Assembly (NCBI GenBank): GCA_036004665.1
Contig: DASYRG010000094.1
Coordinates: 1 to 64,000 of the forward strand
Source of the DNA: JACQGZ01 sp036004665
Lineage (GTDB): Bacteria > Sysuimicrobiota > Sysuimicrobiia > Sysuimicrobiales > Humicultoraceae
Direction: 5' to 3'
DNA length: 64,000 nucleotides
Under the pieces are notes generated by a model. That model saw only the letters and a list, made by a program, of their open reading frames with translations. It made no database searches and had not been told where the DNA came from. The position numbers were made by a program, and so were the translations under genes. Shown in pieces: positions 32,321 to 42,300 of this stretch. Each line of letters starts with the position of its first letter. The first letter of the stretch is position 1.

Positions 32321-33046
32321 TTACGCGCCTACCTCGGGGGACACCGTTTCAGGGACGGTGGCTTCGCGCACCGCGGCTTCGGCCAGGATCAGGTTGGAGT
32401 CCAGCACCGGCAGGCCGAGAGTCTCCGGCCCCAGGACCAGGGGAAGCTCGGTGCAGCCGAGGATGATCGCCTCTGCTCCCGCCTCCCCGAGCCGGCGGCC
32501 GACCGAGGCCCCTTCCGCCGCCAGCTCATCCGCCCTGCCGGCTTTGATCCCGTAGATCAGGCCGTCGATGACGGCCTGGTCCTTGGACTCTGGTGCCACC
32601 ACTTCAGTCCCCTGCGACGCAAAGGCCGCCTGGTAGAGGCCTGTCGCCACCGTCGCCCGGGTGCCCAACAACCCCACCCGCCTCAGGCCGGGGAGGCGGG
32701 CCGCCGCGGCGCGCGCAACCTCCTCCATGATGTGCAGCACCGGAACCCGGACCGCCCGCCGGATCGGCTCGTAGAAGAAGTGCGCCGTGTTGCAGGGGAT
32801 CACGATGAAATCGGCCCCGGCGGCCTCGACGGCGCGGGCGGTGGCCGCCAACGCCGGGAAGGGATCTTCGGCACCGGGTGAGCCCAGGATGGCTGGACCT
32901 CGATCGGGGATCTTGGGATTGTTGTCAATGATCAGGCGGAGGTGCTCCTGATCGCGGCGGGCGGGCGTCAGACGGAGGACCTTTTCAAAGAAGTCCAGCG
33001 TCGCCCAGGGGCCCAGCCCGCCGAGAACGCCGATGGTGCGATGCAT
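32321..33046 (-). CDS. Aspartate/glutamate racemase family protein
   Basis: The 241-residue protein begins IGVLGGLGPWATLDFFEK and has both catalytic cysteines of this superfamily, in IPCNTAHFF and LGCTELPL. It should be a cofactor-independent amino acid racemase, most like aspartate racemase (RacD/YgeA group). It could supply D-aspartate or another D-amino acid to the cell wall. It lies after ileS in the same direction, about 70 bp away, with its own context. Unlike the racemase-fold protein at 4758-5432, the active site is complete. Confidence 0.9.
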   Translation of the reverse strand: MHRTIGVLGGLGPWATLDFFEKVLRLTPARRDQEHLRLIIDNNPKIPDRGPAILGSPGAEDPFPALAATARAVEAAGADFIVIPCNTAHFFYEPIRRAVRVPVLHIMEEVARAAAARLPGLRRVGLLGTRATVATGLYQAAFASQGTEVVAPESKDQAVIDGLIYGIKAGRADELAAEGASVGRRLGEAGAEAIILGCTELPLVLGPETLGLPVLDSNLILAEAAVREATVPETVSPEVGA

Positions 33047-33114
33047 GCTCCCCGTCCCTTTTCCCGACGACGCACGATCCTAGCCGTCCGTCCAAGCGGC
33101 CCCATTGTATGATG

Positions 33115-36100
33115 TTACGGAGTCTTTCGCAGGGCGATGCGGGCTGAGGCGCCGTCCAGCCGCACCTCCCGGCCGGCCACTCCCGCTGGCAATTCCTCTT
33201 TCAGATCCACGCTTAGGGTCTCCCGCAGGAGGTAGTCGCGATGCGCGGCCAGCACCTCCTCCAGCCCTTCTCCTGCGACGAAGAGGACGATGCGGTCGGC
33301 CAGGTCGAGGCCTTCGTCCTTGCGCAGTTGCTGTACGTGATGGATCAGTTCCCGCGCCTTCCCCTCGTGCTCCAGGTCGGGGCTGATCTGCGTATCGAGG
33401 ATGGCAAATTCTCCGCCCAAGCCCTCCGCCGCGTATCCGGCTTCCGTGTGCATCCGCACCTCGACCTCGTCGGGGCCGAGGAGGAGCAGGTCGCTGCCGG
33501 GCTCCTCTCCGATCTGGACGGACACTCCACCCCGGGCTTCGAGCGCCTTGAGGACGCCCAGGGGATCCATCCTCGTGACCGCTCGCGCGATCGCCTGGAC
33601 CTCCTTGCCGTACTTGGGGCCCAGGCGGTCGAAGCGGGGCTTGACATCATAGCGCACGTAGGCGCCGGGGTCGGAGACGAAGCGCACGCGCTTGACGTTC
33701 AGTTCCTCGCGGACGTGCTCGAGCAGCTCCTCCTCCGCCGGCAGACCCGGGTTCCGCGTGACGGCCACCACGCCGGCGAGGGGCTGGCGGGTGCGGATCT
33801 TCACCTTGTTCCGCGCCGCCCGCCCGAGCGAGACGAGCCGGCGCGCTGCCTCCACCAGCTCCTCCAGGTCGGGGTCCATCCGGGCCGGGTCGGCCGCCGG
33901 GTAGTCGGTCAGGTGCACGCCGGCCGGCGCGAGTGCGTCCAGGGAGCGCACCAGATTCTGGAAGATGGTCTCGCTGAGGAATGGGAGGAAGGGCGCCAGC
34001 GCACGCGCCAGCGTCGTCAGGACCTCGTAGAGCGTGGCGTACGCGGCGTGTTTGTCGGCATCGTCCTCGCTCCTCCAGAAGCGGCGCCGCGAGCGGCGCA
34101 GGTACCAGTTCGAGAGGTCGTCCACGAACTGCTCGAAGGGGCGGGACGCCCCGGCGGGGTCGAAGTCATCCAGACGCTCCCGCGCCGTCGCCAGGGTGCG
34201 CTCCAGGCGCGAGAGGATCCAGCGGTCGAGCAGCCCCCGCGGCGGCGCCGCACGCACCATCGCCCCGACGTCGCCCGCTTCCAGGTTGGCGTACGTCACG
34301 AAGAAGGAGTAGACGTTCCAGAGAGGGATGAAGAAACGGCGGCGCACCTCGTCTGCCGGCCCATACCCGAAGTTGACGTTGAGCGCCGGGCTCTGGGTGG
34401 CGTACAGCCAGCGCATCACGTCCGCGCCGATGCGGTCCGCCCCTTCGTCGAAATCGACGGCGTTGCCCCACGATTTGTGCATCTCCCGCCCGTCCGCGCC
34501 CCGCACCGAGGCGTGCCCCAGGCAGACGCGGAAGGGCTCGTGATTCTCCAGCACCGTGGACATCACCAGCAGCGAGTAGAACCAGTTGCGGTACTGCCCG
34601 GGGAAGGCCTCGGTGATGAAGTCGGCCGGATACCACTCCCGCCAGTAGCGCTGATCCCCCAGGTAGCTCACCTCGCCGGTAGCCGGATCGGTGAGCGTGG
34701 AAAAGGGCACGATCCCCGCATCCAGCCAGGGGTTGCCGACGTCGGCGATGCGCGAGCTGTGCTCGCCGCATCGCATGCAATGAATCTTCACCGCATCAAT
34801 CCATGGCCGATGCGGCGAGTGTCCTTCGAAGACGTCCCACCCCTCGGCCGCGCGCTCCCCTAGCTCCGCCTTGGACCCGATGAGTTCGAAGTGGCGGCAG
34901 GCGGCGCATTCGTAGATGGGCAGGGCGAGGCCCCAGTAGCGCTTCTTGCTGATCAGCCAATCATGCATGTTCTGCAGCCAGTCCAGTTCCCGGTCCAACC
35001 CAAACTCGGGGATCCAGCGGATGCGCCGCGTCACCGCCATAATCTCGTCGCGGATGGGCCCCATGGCGATGAACCACTCGTCCACCAGGCGGAAGACCAG
35101 CTCGGTCTGGCAGCGCCAGCACACCGGGTAGCGGTGCGGGTAGGGTTCCGATTTGTAGAGCAGCCCCTTGCGCGCGAGATTCTCGGCGATGGGTCTGGCC
35201 ACCTCGCCCACCGATCGCCCGGTGAGCCAGTCGAATCCTTCGACGAAGACGCCGTACTCATCGAGCGGGGCGATCACCTGGAGGCCGTGTTCTTTGGAGA
35301 GGGCGAAGTCCTCCGCCCCCGCGCCCGGGGCGATGTGCACCAGCCCCGTCCCTTCGGCTGAGCTGACCTCTTCCCAGGGGACGACCCGGTGCTGCGTGCC
35401 CTGCTGCGCCGGCAGTTCGTCGAACGGTCCCTGGTAGCGCAGCCCCACCAGCGCCCGCCCCGCCATCTCCTCGACCACCTCGTACGCCCCGGACAGCACG
35501 CCGAGCGCGCCCCGCTCGACGTAGTACTCCTCCTTCCCCTGTCGCACGCGCACATAGGTGAGCTCGGGATGGACCGCCACGGCGACGTTGCTGGTGAGGG
35601 TCCAGGGTGTGGTCGTCCATACCAGTAGCGAGTGCCCCGGGTGATCCACCAGAGGGAAGCGCACGAAGAGACCGGGGTGCGTGATCTCCCGGTAGCCTTC
35701 AGTGACGATCTCGTGTTCGGAGATCCCCGTGGCGCAGCGCGGGCACCAGGGCATCACGTCGTGCCCCTTGTAGACGAGCCCTCGCTCCCAGCATCTCTTG
35801 AGAAAATGCCAGATCGTGTAGTTGTTCTCGTCCGACCAGGTGCGGTAGGAATTGTCCCAGTCCATCCAGTAGCCCAGCCGCAGCGACTGCTGAGCCTGCA
35901 CCGCGGAGAACCGCTCCACCCGCTCCTTGCAGCGCCCCACGAATTCAGCGATGCCGTAGGCCTCGATGTCGCGCTTGGTTTTGAAGCCGAGCTCCCGCTC
36001 GACCTCCACCTCCACCCAGAGGCCCTGGCCGTCGAAGCCATTCTGGTAGCGCTGCCGCTGGCCCAGCATGGTGTGATAGCGCTGGAAGAGATCTTTGTAG

Positions 36101-36297
36101 GTGCGCCCCCAGGCGTGATGAACGCCCATGGGATTGTTGGCGGTGATTGGTCCGTCCAGGAAGGACCAGCGCTCCGTCGCGTCGGCGTTGCGCCGCAGGT
36201 AGCGTGCGATCATGCCCTCGCTCTCCCACCAGCGGAGCAGCTCGCGCTCCGCGGCGGGGAAGTCCACCTTGGCCGGGACCGGTCGAAATCGGGTCAT
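33115..36297 (-). CDS. ileS: Isoleucyl-tRNA synthetase
   Basis: The ATG at 36297 (MTRFRPVPAKVDFP) follows GAGGAGG and gives 1060 residues. The class I HIGH motif is MGVHHAWGRTY and the KMSKS loop reads REMHKSWGNAV, so the usual MSK is changed to MHK. An editing domain with GTGLVHIAPGAGAEDF and a C-terminal anticodon-binding domain are present. The enzyme charges tRNA-Ile. The gene is controlled by the T-box leader at 36320-36610. The KMSKS variant is worth noting, but charging activity is expected. Confidence 0.93.
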   Translation of the reverse strand: MTRFRPVPAKVDFPAAERELLRWWESEGMIARYLRRNADATERWSFLDGPITANNPMGVHHAWGRTYKDLFQRYHTMLGQRQRYQNGFDGQGLWVEVEVERELGFKTKRDIEAYGIAEFVGRCKERVERFSAVQAQQSLRLGYWMDWDNSYRTWSDENNYTIWHFLKRCWERGLVYKGHDVMPWCPRCATGISEHEIVTEGYREITHPGLFVRFPLVDHPGHSLLVWTTTPWTLTSNVAVAVHPELTYVRVRQGKEEYYVERGALGVLSGAYEVVEEMAGRALVGLRYQGPFDELPAQQGTQHRVVPWEEVSSAEGTGLVHIAPGAGAEDFALSKEHGLQVIAPLDEYGVFVEGFDWLTGRSVGEVARPIAENLARKGLLYKSEPYPHRYPVCWRCQTELVFRLVDEWFIAMGPIRDEIMAVTRRIRWIPEFGLDRELDWLQNMHDWLISKKRYWGLALPIYECAACRHFELIGSKAELGERAAEGWDVFEGHSPHRPWIDAVKIHCMRCGEHSSRIADVGNPWLDAGIVPFSTLTDPATGEVSYLGDQRYWREWYPADFITEAFPGQYRNWFYSLLVMSTVLENHEPFRVCLGHASVRGADGREMHKSWGNAVDFDEGADRIGADVMRWLYATQSPALNVNFGYGPADEVRRRFFIPLWNVYSFFVTYANLEAGDVGAMVRAAPPRGLLDRWILSRLERTLATARERLDDFDPAGASRPFEQFVDDLSNWYLRRSRRRFWRSEDDADKHAAYATLYEVLTTLARALAPFLPFLSETIFQNLVRSLDALAPAGVHLTDYPAADPARMDPDLEELVEAARRLVSLGRAARNKVKIRTRQPLAGVVAVTRNPGLPAEEELLEHVREELNVKRVRFVSDPGAYVRYDVKPRFDRLGPKYGKEVQAIARAVTRMDPLGVLKALEARGGVSVQIGEEPGSDLLLLGPDEVEVRMHTEAGYAAEGLGGEFAILDTQISPDLEHEGKARELIHHVQQLRKDEGLDLADRIVLFVAGEGLEEVLAAHRDYLLRETLSVDLKEELPAGVAGREVRLDGASARIALRKTP

Positions 36298-36319
36298 CGG
36301 ACCTCCTCGCAAATCAAAA

Positions 36320-36610
36320 CGCCCGTCCACCGAGGGACGGGCGCACCCGTGGTACCACCCTGCGTTCCGGCCGCCTCAGCGGCCGGCGCTCAGATCAGGG
36401 ACGGGAGGCCAACGACATCCAGCGCTCCGATCCCCAGCCCGGGATCACGGTCGGGGGCCGGCGGGCCTAGGCGAGCGCTCTCGCGGCCCGTTCGGCCCGC
36501 TGCTCAGGGGTGATCTTCAACCGGAGCGGTCTGCGCCGGGCTCGCACCCGTCCCGGCTCGCTCTGTGGGGCTCCGGCCTACTCCTCCCCCTCATCGCAAC
36601 GTGCGCGTAG
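36320..36610 (-). promoter_or_regulatory. T-box riboswitch (Ile) upstream of ileS
   Basis: The antiterminator box GGGTGGTACCACGG occurs on the minus strand at 36360-36347. It is followed by a terminator stem GCCCGTCC/GGACGGGC with a TTTTGATTT tail at about 36341-36311. Upstream, a long structured leader includes GTTGAAGATCACC, where ATC (36514-36512) fits an isoleucine specifier codon in a stem I loop. Uncharged tRNA-Ile should bind and prevent termination, raising ileS expression. The box and terminator are seen directly; the specifier is inferred. Confidence 0.92.
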
Positions 36611-36638
36611 TGTAGCAACCGCGCGGCGGCAGCGTCAA
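36609..36638 (-). promoter_or_regulatory. Predicted promoter of the ileS T-box transcript
   Basis: On the minus strand TTGACG (36638-36633), an 18-bp spacer and TACACT (36614-36609) fit a housekeeping promoter. The predicted start lies just before the T-box leader, in agreement with its length of about 290 nt. Confidence 0.65.
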
Positions 36639-36672
36639 GGCATGTGGCGCCGAAAGGGGGAATTCTTCCTTC

Positions 36673-37134
36673 ATGCACCCATTCGCCCACATGATGGCCG
36701 GAGCGCTCATCGGACACATCGCGGGAGATCCCGCCCTCGCGATTGGAGGAGGACTCGCCAGCCACGTCGTGCTGGACGTGATCCCCCATACGGAGGGCCG
36801 GACGTTCAGGGACGGGAGCGCTCAGCGCGGCGGCTTGTTCAGCCCGGAGCTCGTCGAAGCGGGGCTGGAGTTCGTCTGCGCCGCCGTCGTCATCGCCTGG
36901 ATCACCCGGTGTCCCGGCGCCGATGGCCGGCTGATCGCCCTCGCGACGCTGGCGGCGATCCTGCCGGACGTGATCGACCAACCGCTCGACAAGCTTCATG
37001 GAGTGAAACTGCTGCACATTCGTCGCTGGCACTGGACCGTCAGCCGGCGCCACGCGTTCTGGGGCATCCTGACTCAACTCGCCATCGCCGGGGGCGCCGG
37101 GCTGGCCTTGTTGAAGCTGGCCGGCTGCCTCTAG
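36673..37134 (+). CDS. Membrane protein, metal-dependent hydrolase-like (DUF457/YdjM type)
   Basis: The 153-residue protein starts MHPFAHMMAGALIGH and has HVVLDVIPH, with histidines and aspartates at helix ends, and several hydrophobic segments (LEFVCAAVVIAWI, LIALATLAAILPDVID). This is the layout of small membrane-bound proteins annotated as metal-dependent hydrolase-like. The activity of this family is not established. It is divergent from ileS. Confidence 0.65.
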   Translation: MHPFAHMMAGALIGHIAGDPALAIGGGLASHVVLDVIPHTEGRTFRDGSAQRGGLFSPELVEAGLEFVCAAVVIAWITRCPGADGRLIALATLAAILPDVIDQPLDKLHGVKLLHIRRWHWTVSRRHAFWGILTQLAIAGGAGLALLKLAGCL

Positions 37135-37156
37135 AGGCCCGCGGGTCGCCGGGGCA

Positions 37157-39256
37157 TTACCAGGGACGCTGGGTTCGCCCCGCCCGCCAGCTCACCCACA
37201 GGAGCCCCAGAAGTGCGATCGTATTTAGCAACCCTCCGATCGTTATGCCAAGATCCGTGCCGAGCATCGTCGCCGCCGCGGCATTCAGCCACGATCTATC
37301 GGGCTCGAACAGAGGCAAAAGACCAGGATACCAGACGCTCGTGAATACAAGCATTCCCCACATCGCCGCAAGCATCGTTGTGGAAAGCGTGACCAGGACT
37401 GCTCCCCCCGCGAGGCGCGGCAACCACGGGAGGGCGGCGGCTGTGAACATCACTCCGAAGTAGAGGTATCTCGGCTGCACGCGCGTGAGCAACACGGCCA
37501 TCGCGACGGCGCACGTTGCGAGAAGCCCCCACCATGCACCGGGGCGCTCCTTCCGCCAACGGATAGATAACAGCCCGAGAACGAGCATAAACAGGGCAAA
37601 GACAACCCGGGATAGGGCAAAGTACGACAGGCCAAAGCGTGAAGGGATGAAGTCTGGAAAGGCCATCCGCGCCAAGCCGTGCACATCCTCCAGACCCGTC
37701 AAGACGGACCACAAAGTGAAACTACTCTGCGAGATAATGGCGTTGACGACTTCCATGCCGCGGATCGTTCCGAAAGCCACGAGTTTTGTCGCGAGCGGTC
37801 GATAGGTCGAAGCAGGGTGCACTCCAGACAGCAGCAGAGGGGCCAGGATGAGGAAGACACCAAGGATACTCGCAGGAAGACTTCGCAGCATCCTCCGCGG
37901 CCCGATGCGCACGAAACCCAACGCAACGAGAGGAAGCGCCAACATCGCCCCAGTCTGTTTCGTCAGCGACGCGAGCAGGGCGCCGGCCCAGAGGATGGAC
38001 GAGGACTGAAGCAGACCACCGGCAGCACCGAGGAGAAGGAAGAATCCAACGAACGCGTCGGTCTGTCCCCATACGGCGCTATCAAACAGAATGGCGGGGT
38101 TGAGCACGTACGAGCCCGTTGCGGCTGCGGCCGTTCCCAAAGCTACTCTCATACGTCGCAACAATGTAAATACCACAGCGCCGCCCCCCGCCACCCCAAA
38201 GGTGGCGAGCAGTTTCACCGTCTGCTCCACTCGCCCTACTGGGGCGATCTTGCCCGCAACCATGAAGAGGTAGGTAAGTAACGGAGGATACGGGAAGGTC
38301 ATCGCCGAGTATGGTTGGCCACCGTGCGCATTCCCTTCAGTCGCCAGTAACGAGTATGCGGTGACAGCAGCCGGCCCGTGCTCCCGGGCGATATGGCTCC
38401 ATAGGCCAACGGCACGTACGTCGAGAGGATGACCAGGTAGCTCCGAGAGCCACCACCCGATCAGCATTGTTGATCCCGTCAGGAACAGCAGGACAATCGC
38501 ATCCCCGGTGTGGACCTTCCACCATCCCATCGTCATTCGTCCGTGTCGGAGCAGGTAGAGGAGAGCAACAATCACCATCACGCCGACGATTGGACGAAAC
38601 CATTCACTCCGGACTGTGGTGCCATAGAGCGTTTGTCGCAACACAGCGATCCGTGGATCTCGAACAGTAACAACTGACGAGGTCTCCCCAGGGGCGCTGG
38701 CAAGAATGGTGAGGGAAAGCGTAGCCTGCTCGAAGAGCTGAGGAAAGTTCCGTCTCTCGACTTCGAGCCCGACCGTTCCTCCCTCTCCCGCAACTCGAAG
38801 GATCACCTTCGTTTCATCTCTCGTGATGCGCCAGACTTGTGTTGACCCACCAACGGTGTAAGCCCCCAAGCTGACTGGCTGTGCCCAGACCTGATTCTGA
38901 CGAACCGCCCCAAAGATTCGCCCGTCCGAAGTGTACCAAGCTTCCGCTGCGACCTCTCCTCGCGGATTCCATACCTTCAGACGGAGAGGAAAGACGGTCC
39001 CTGAGCCCCTCTCGAGAACCGACACGGATAACGTGACGTCGAAGGGCACTTCCGCGGTCAATAGGTGAACGGTCGGCTCTGAGCGGGGAGACGCCGCCAG
39101 AACTACCTCACGAGGCGACACGCGAACTCCCCCAGGTTCCCGCGAAAAGCCCTGAGGGTCTACTGTGATGAGCTCGGGGTCGAACATCGTAATGAGTACT
39201 TCCGGATGGGGCGCCGGCCACGGGAATGCAACAATCACGACAACGAAAATCGCCAA
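37157..39256 (-). CDS. Large membrane glycosyltransferase-like protein (GT-C type)
   Basis: The 699-residue frame begins at a TTG; no better start exists between it and the upstream stop, though the first membrane helix seems to extend slightly upstream. Residues 20-215 form an extracytoplasmic beta domain. About ten membrane helices follow. The stretch FDSAVWGQTDAFVGFFLLLG and LTKQTGAMLALPL is typical of GT-C and DUF2029-like transferases using lipid-linked sugars. It is the last gene of the polysaccharide locus and may add a sugar on the outer face of the membrane. Confidence 0.75.
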   Translation of the reverse strand: MAIFVVVIVAFPWPAPHPEVLITMFDPELITVDPQGFSREPGGVRVSPREVVLAASPRSEPTVHLLTAEVPFDVTLSVSVLERGSGTVFPLRLKVWNPRGEVAAEAWYTSDGRIFGAVRQNQVWAQPVSLGAYTVGGSTQVWRITRDETKVILRVAGEGGTVGLEVERRNFPQLFEQATLSLTILASAPGETSSVVTVRDPRIAVLRQTLYGTTVRSEWFRPIVGVMVIVALLYLLRHGRMTMGWWKVHTGDAIVLLFLTGSTMLIGWWLSELPGHPLDVRAVGLWSHIAREHGPAAVTAYSLLATEGNAHGGQPYSAMTFPYPPLLTYLFMVAGKIAPVGRVEQTVKLLATFGVAGGGAVVFTLLRRMRVALGTAAAATGSYVLNPAILFDSAVWGQTDAFVGFFLLLGAAGGLLQSSSILWAGALLASLTKQTGAMLALPLVALGFVRIGPRRMLRSLPASILGVFLILAPLLLSGVHPASTYRPLATKLVAFGTIRGMEVVNAIISQSSFTLWSVLTGLEDVHGLARMAFPDFIPSRFGLSYFALSRVVFALFMLVLGLLSIRWRKERPGAWWGLLATCAVAMAVLLTRVQPRYLYFGVMFTAAALPWLPRLAGGAVLVTLSTTMLAAMWGMLVFTSVWYPGLLPLFEPDRSWLNAAAATMLGTDLGITIGGLLNTIALLGLLWVSWRAGRTQRPW

Positions 39257-39341
39257 CCCTGCGCCGATCCACGTTGGCCAAGGACGCGGGGACGCCGGAC
39301 TCGAGGGCGACGTGACCTCCGGCCCTGTCTTGACTCCGTTG

Positions 39342-42300
39342 CTATCGTCGATCCTTCAACCTCGACCACTGCGCCCAGCCCGCAGAAAGAGCAAGAAGAA
39401 GAAGGACGATGAGGCCATGCGGCCGCTTGAAACCATACTCGCTTCTTCGGACCTCGGGCGAAAACACTCTGGTCTCGGTTATCCGCCCGTCGGATATCAC
39501 GTCTCCAGAGAACTCGAGCCGGTCCAGGTGCATGAACTGTCCAGCGAGCTTCGCTCGGAAGGAGGTCCGCCCTCGCAACTCAGCCCATGTCTCCCAGACC
39601 AATCCCGTGTCCTGTCTGGCTCTCCTCCCACCGTAAATGATGGCCCAATCAAACCCTGCCGTCCCGTCGACAGCGAAGACCGGCTCTCGGACAACGACCT
39701 GAGCAGGGGTATCCTCCAGATCGATCTGGATGATGAAGGGACCTTTCAGGGAAATGGCTCGTACCCTTCCATGATCAAGCACTTTCACGCGGACCTCTCC
39801 TGCTTGGCCGCGCCAATCGATCTGCCCACTCAGAGCCATCACGACGTGCTGTCCAAGGTTCTCTTCCCCGACGGTCACCACTGGTGCGCTGATGAAGTGT
39901 TCCCGCGCTCCCCGAAAGGTCAGATCGAGAAGGAGGGCGTTGCGAAGTTCTATGTGCTGAATACGCGCGGAGCCCGTCTCTGAAATCTGCGAGGCGGTCA
40001 GGGAGGCACTCCGCAGGATCATCGGCGGATTCCCAACAAGAGCCGCAAAGGAGCAGTCCACCTCGATGTGACCCTCGGCTCGAAGCCCTCTGACGAAATG
40101 TTGCACTGACGAGGGGACCGCGGAGGCGTCCTGTCTTTCACAGATCTGCACGAGGCACAGCAGTTGCTGGCCGAGCTGAAATCCCGGACCGGGTGGGAGT
40201 CCTCTCAGACCTCGGACATCAATGTAGAACACCTGCCCTTTGCCCATCCGTTTCGCGTAGACGAAGCCGCCGACAGGCGCATTGCGTCCGACATAAGAGG
40301 CAAGAGGCAGTGTGGTAGCCAGCCTCCTCCGAATCATCGGAAGCCGTCTGGGGGGAATCCGAACAAGTGGATTGGCCCCGAGCTTGAACCCATCGACCAT
40401 CCGAACACCGCCATCCTCAATGTCCATGATGTTCCAAAAGGGACCTGGGCCCTCACCCCCTACCACGAGGACGCCCCCCCTGCGCACCCAGTTCACGTAC
40501 GTTTGAAGCCGCTGCGCCTCAGCTCCAGAACGGAACACGATCCGATGGATTGCCCACTCGTTGATAACGTTGGCCGTTACGGGCTCGATGCCAAGGGCCG
40601 AAACGCGAGTCCGAGAAAAGGAACCTGCGCGTTCGTGAGGGTTCGAAAGGTCGAAGACGATCTTCTTCCATCCGACACTCCGATCTCGCCACAGCCACGC
40701 CTGCTTGTGTTGGTGGTCCCCGGTGATCATCCAGAATCGAAAGAGGGCACCGCTCCCGCGACCGAGCCACCAGAATTCCAGCCTGTCCCAGGGCGAGACG
40801 TCGATCGGGCTGGCGAACTCTCTAAAGAGGATCCATCTCCCATGGCTACCTCCACCCTCAGTCCGCACAGACAGACCTGAATCGCCAAATGGGGGCTGCG
40901 GCCTCTTCAGGATGGAGGTCTGGATGCTCCCCGTTTCCAACGGAATGAATTTCCAAGACGTGTCCAGGAGTAAGGAGAACTCGGGCCCTTCGCTGTCACG
41001 AGTATCCTCCAAGACGCCATTGGCGTCCGGCGGATCCGAGAGCGCAATGACCTTGCTGCTAAAGATCCGGTTGTCTCCGATAAGAAACGTGTCGTAATCC
41101 GAATTCGACAGGGCCAATAACGGCAACACGTCACGAGCGGGGTAGAGCAGTCCTACCGGTGCGCCTGCCCGGGGCAAGGATATCGTCGGAACCTCACGGA
41201 TTCGAGTAGAAGCGTCGGCGTACGCCAAGGGAAGGGACTTCACAAACCGGTACCCCCAATGCTGGGCCATCCCCGTCATCTCGGCACGCCTGTTACTCTT
41301 AGCGGTCTCCAGAACATAACCAACTCGCCAGTACCGGAGAAAACCCAACGCGGTCAGGGGGTCGCTTTCTTCGAAGAGAGGGCTCTCCACGGGGACATGA
41401 TTGTTGAAGGCACCCGAAAACCAACTCCACGTTCGCGTATCACGATCTACCGCCGAGACGTACGCATCTTGGGCGCGGTGACGGAACAAGTACTCCATTC
41501 CCTGTCGCGCGTCCGCAGCCTCCGAAATCGGCAGGCCGGGAACGGCACGCCAGTAGATGAACGTCAGCAGGCTTTCCGAGAACCCCGAGACGAGCAGAGG
41601 GATCGAAATCATCAAGGCGGCAAAGGGTCTAACGCGTCGTAACCCGCCGCTCAGCCATACGGAGGATGCCAGGGCGAGGCCCACGTATGGATACATGATC
41701 AGACGATACTCACCCATCCATCTATCCACAAAAGGCACCAATTTGACAAAAATGGCCAGCGCGAGTGTCACGGCGCAAATGCCTGTGATGGTCCTTCTAT
41801 CATCCCCTCGCCAAAGAAATGAGCTCCCCAAGGCGAGGAGAGAGAACAAGCCAGCGACCCCAAAACGAACAGGAAGGTGAAACCACGGGATAATCTGCGC
41901 GAAGTGCTCGGTTGTTCCCTCATTGACCAGCCAAACGGCCCAAGCGTAGAAGTAGGCAAAGAGTGCCAGCGCCACCACGACCCGGGAGAGCAGGCCGCCT
42001 GGATTTGGCGCCAGAGCAAATCCAACAGTCTTTCGGCTCAGTTGAAGACGCTCCACGAGCCTCGTCAAGGCCAAGACAAGAACCGTGACCCAGAAGAACA
42101 ACTGAGGGACGAAGAACCGTATCGGCGAAAGCAGATCGAGAATCGCAATGGCGACAAGCGCGACACCCATCCCCAAATAGAAGTCGAATCGCCCCTCAAG
42201 GCGCCCGACTCGCAGCAGGGCGAACCCCGGAACCATGACCACAGAGAACACAACCATCGCAATGACCTCGGCACTGAATCCAACAAAGGCCGCCAGGGCA

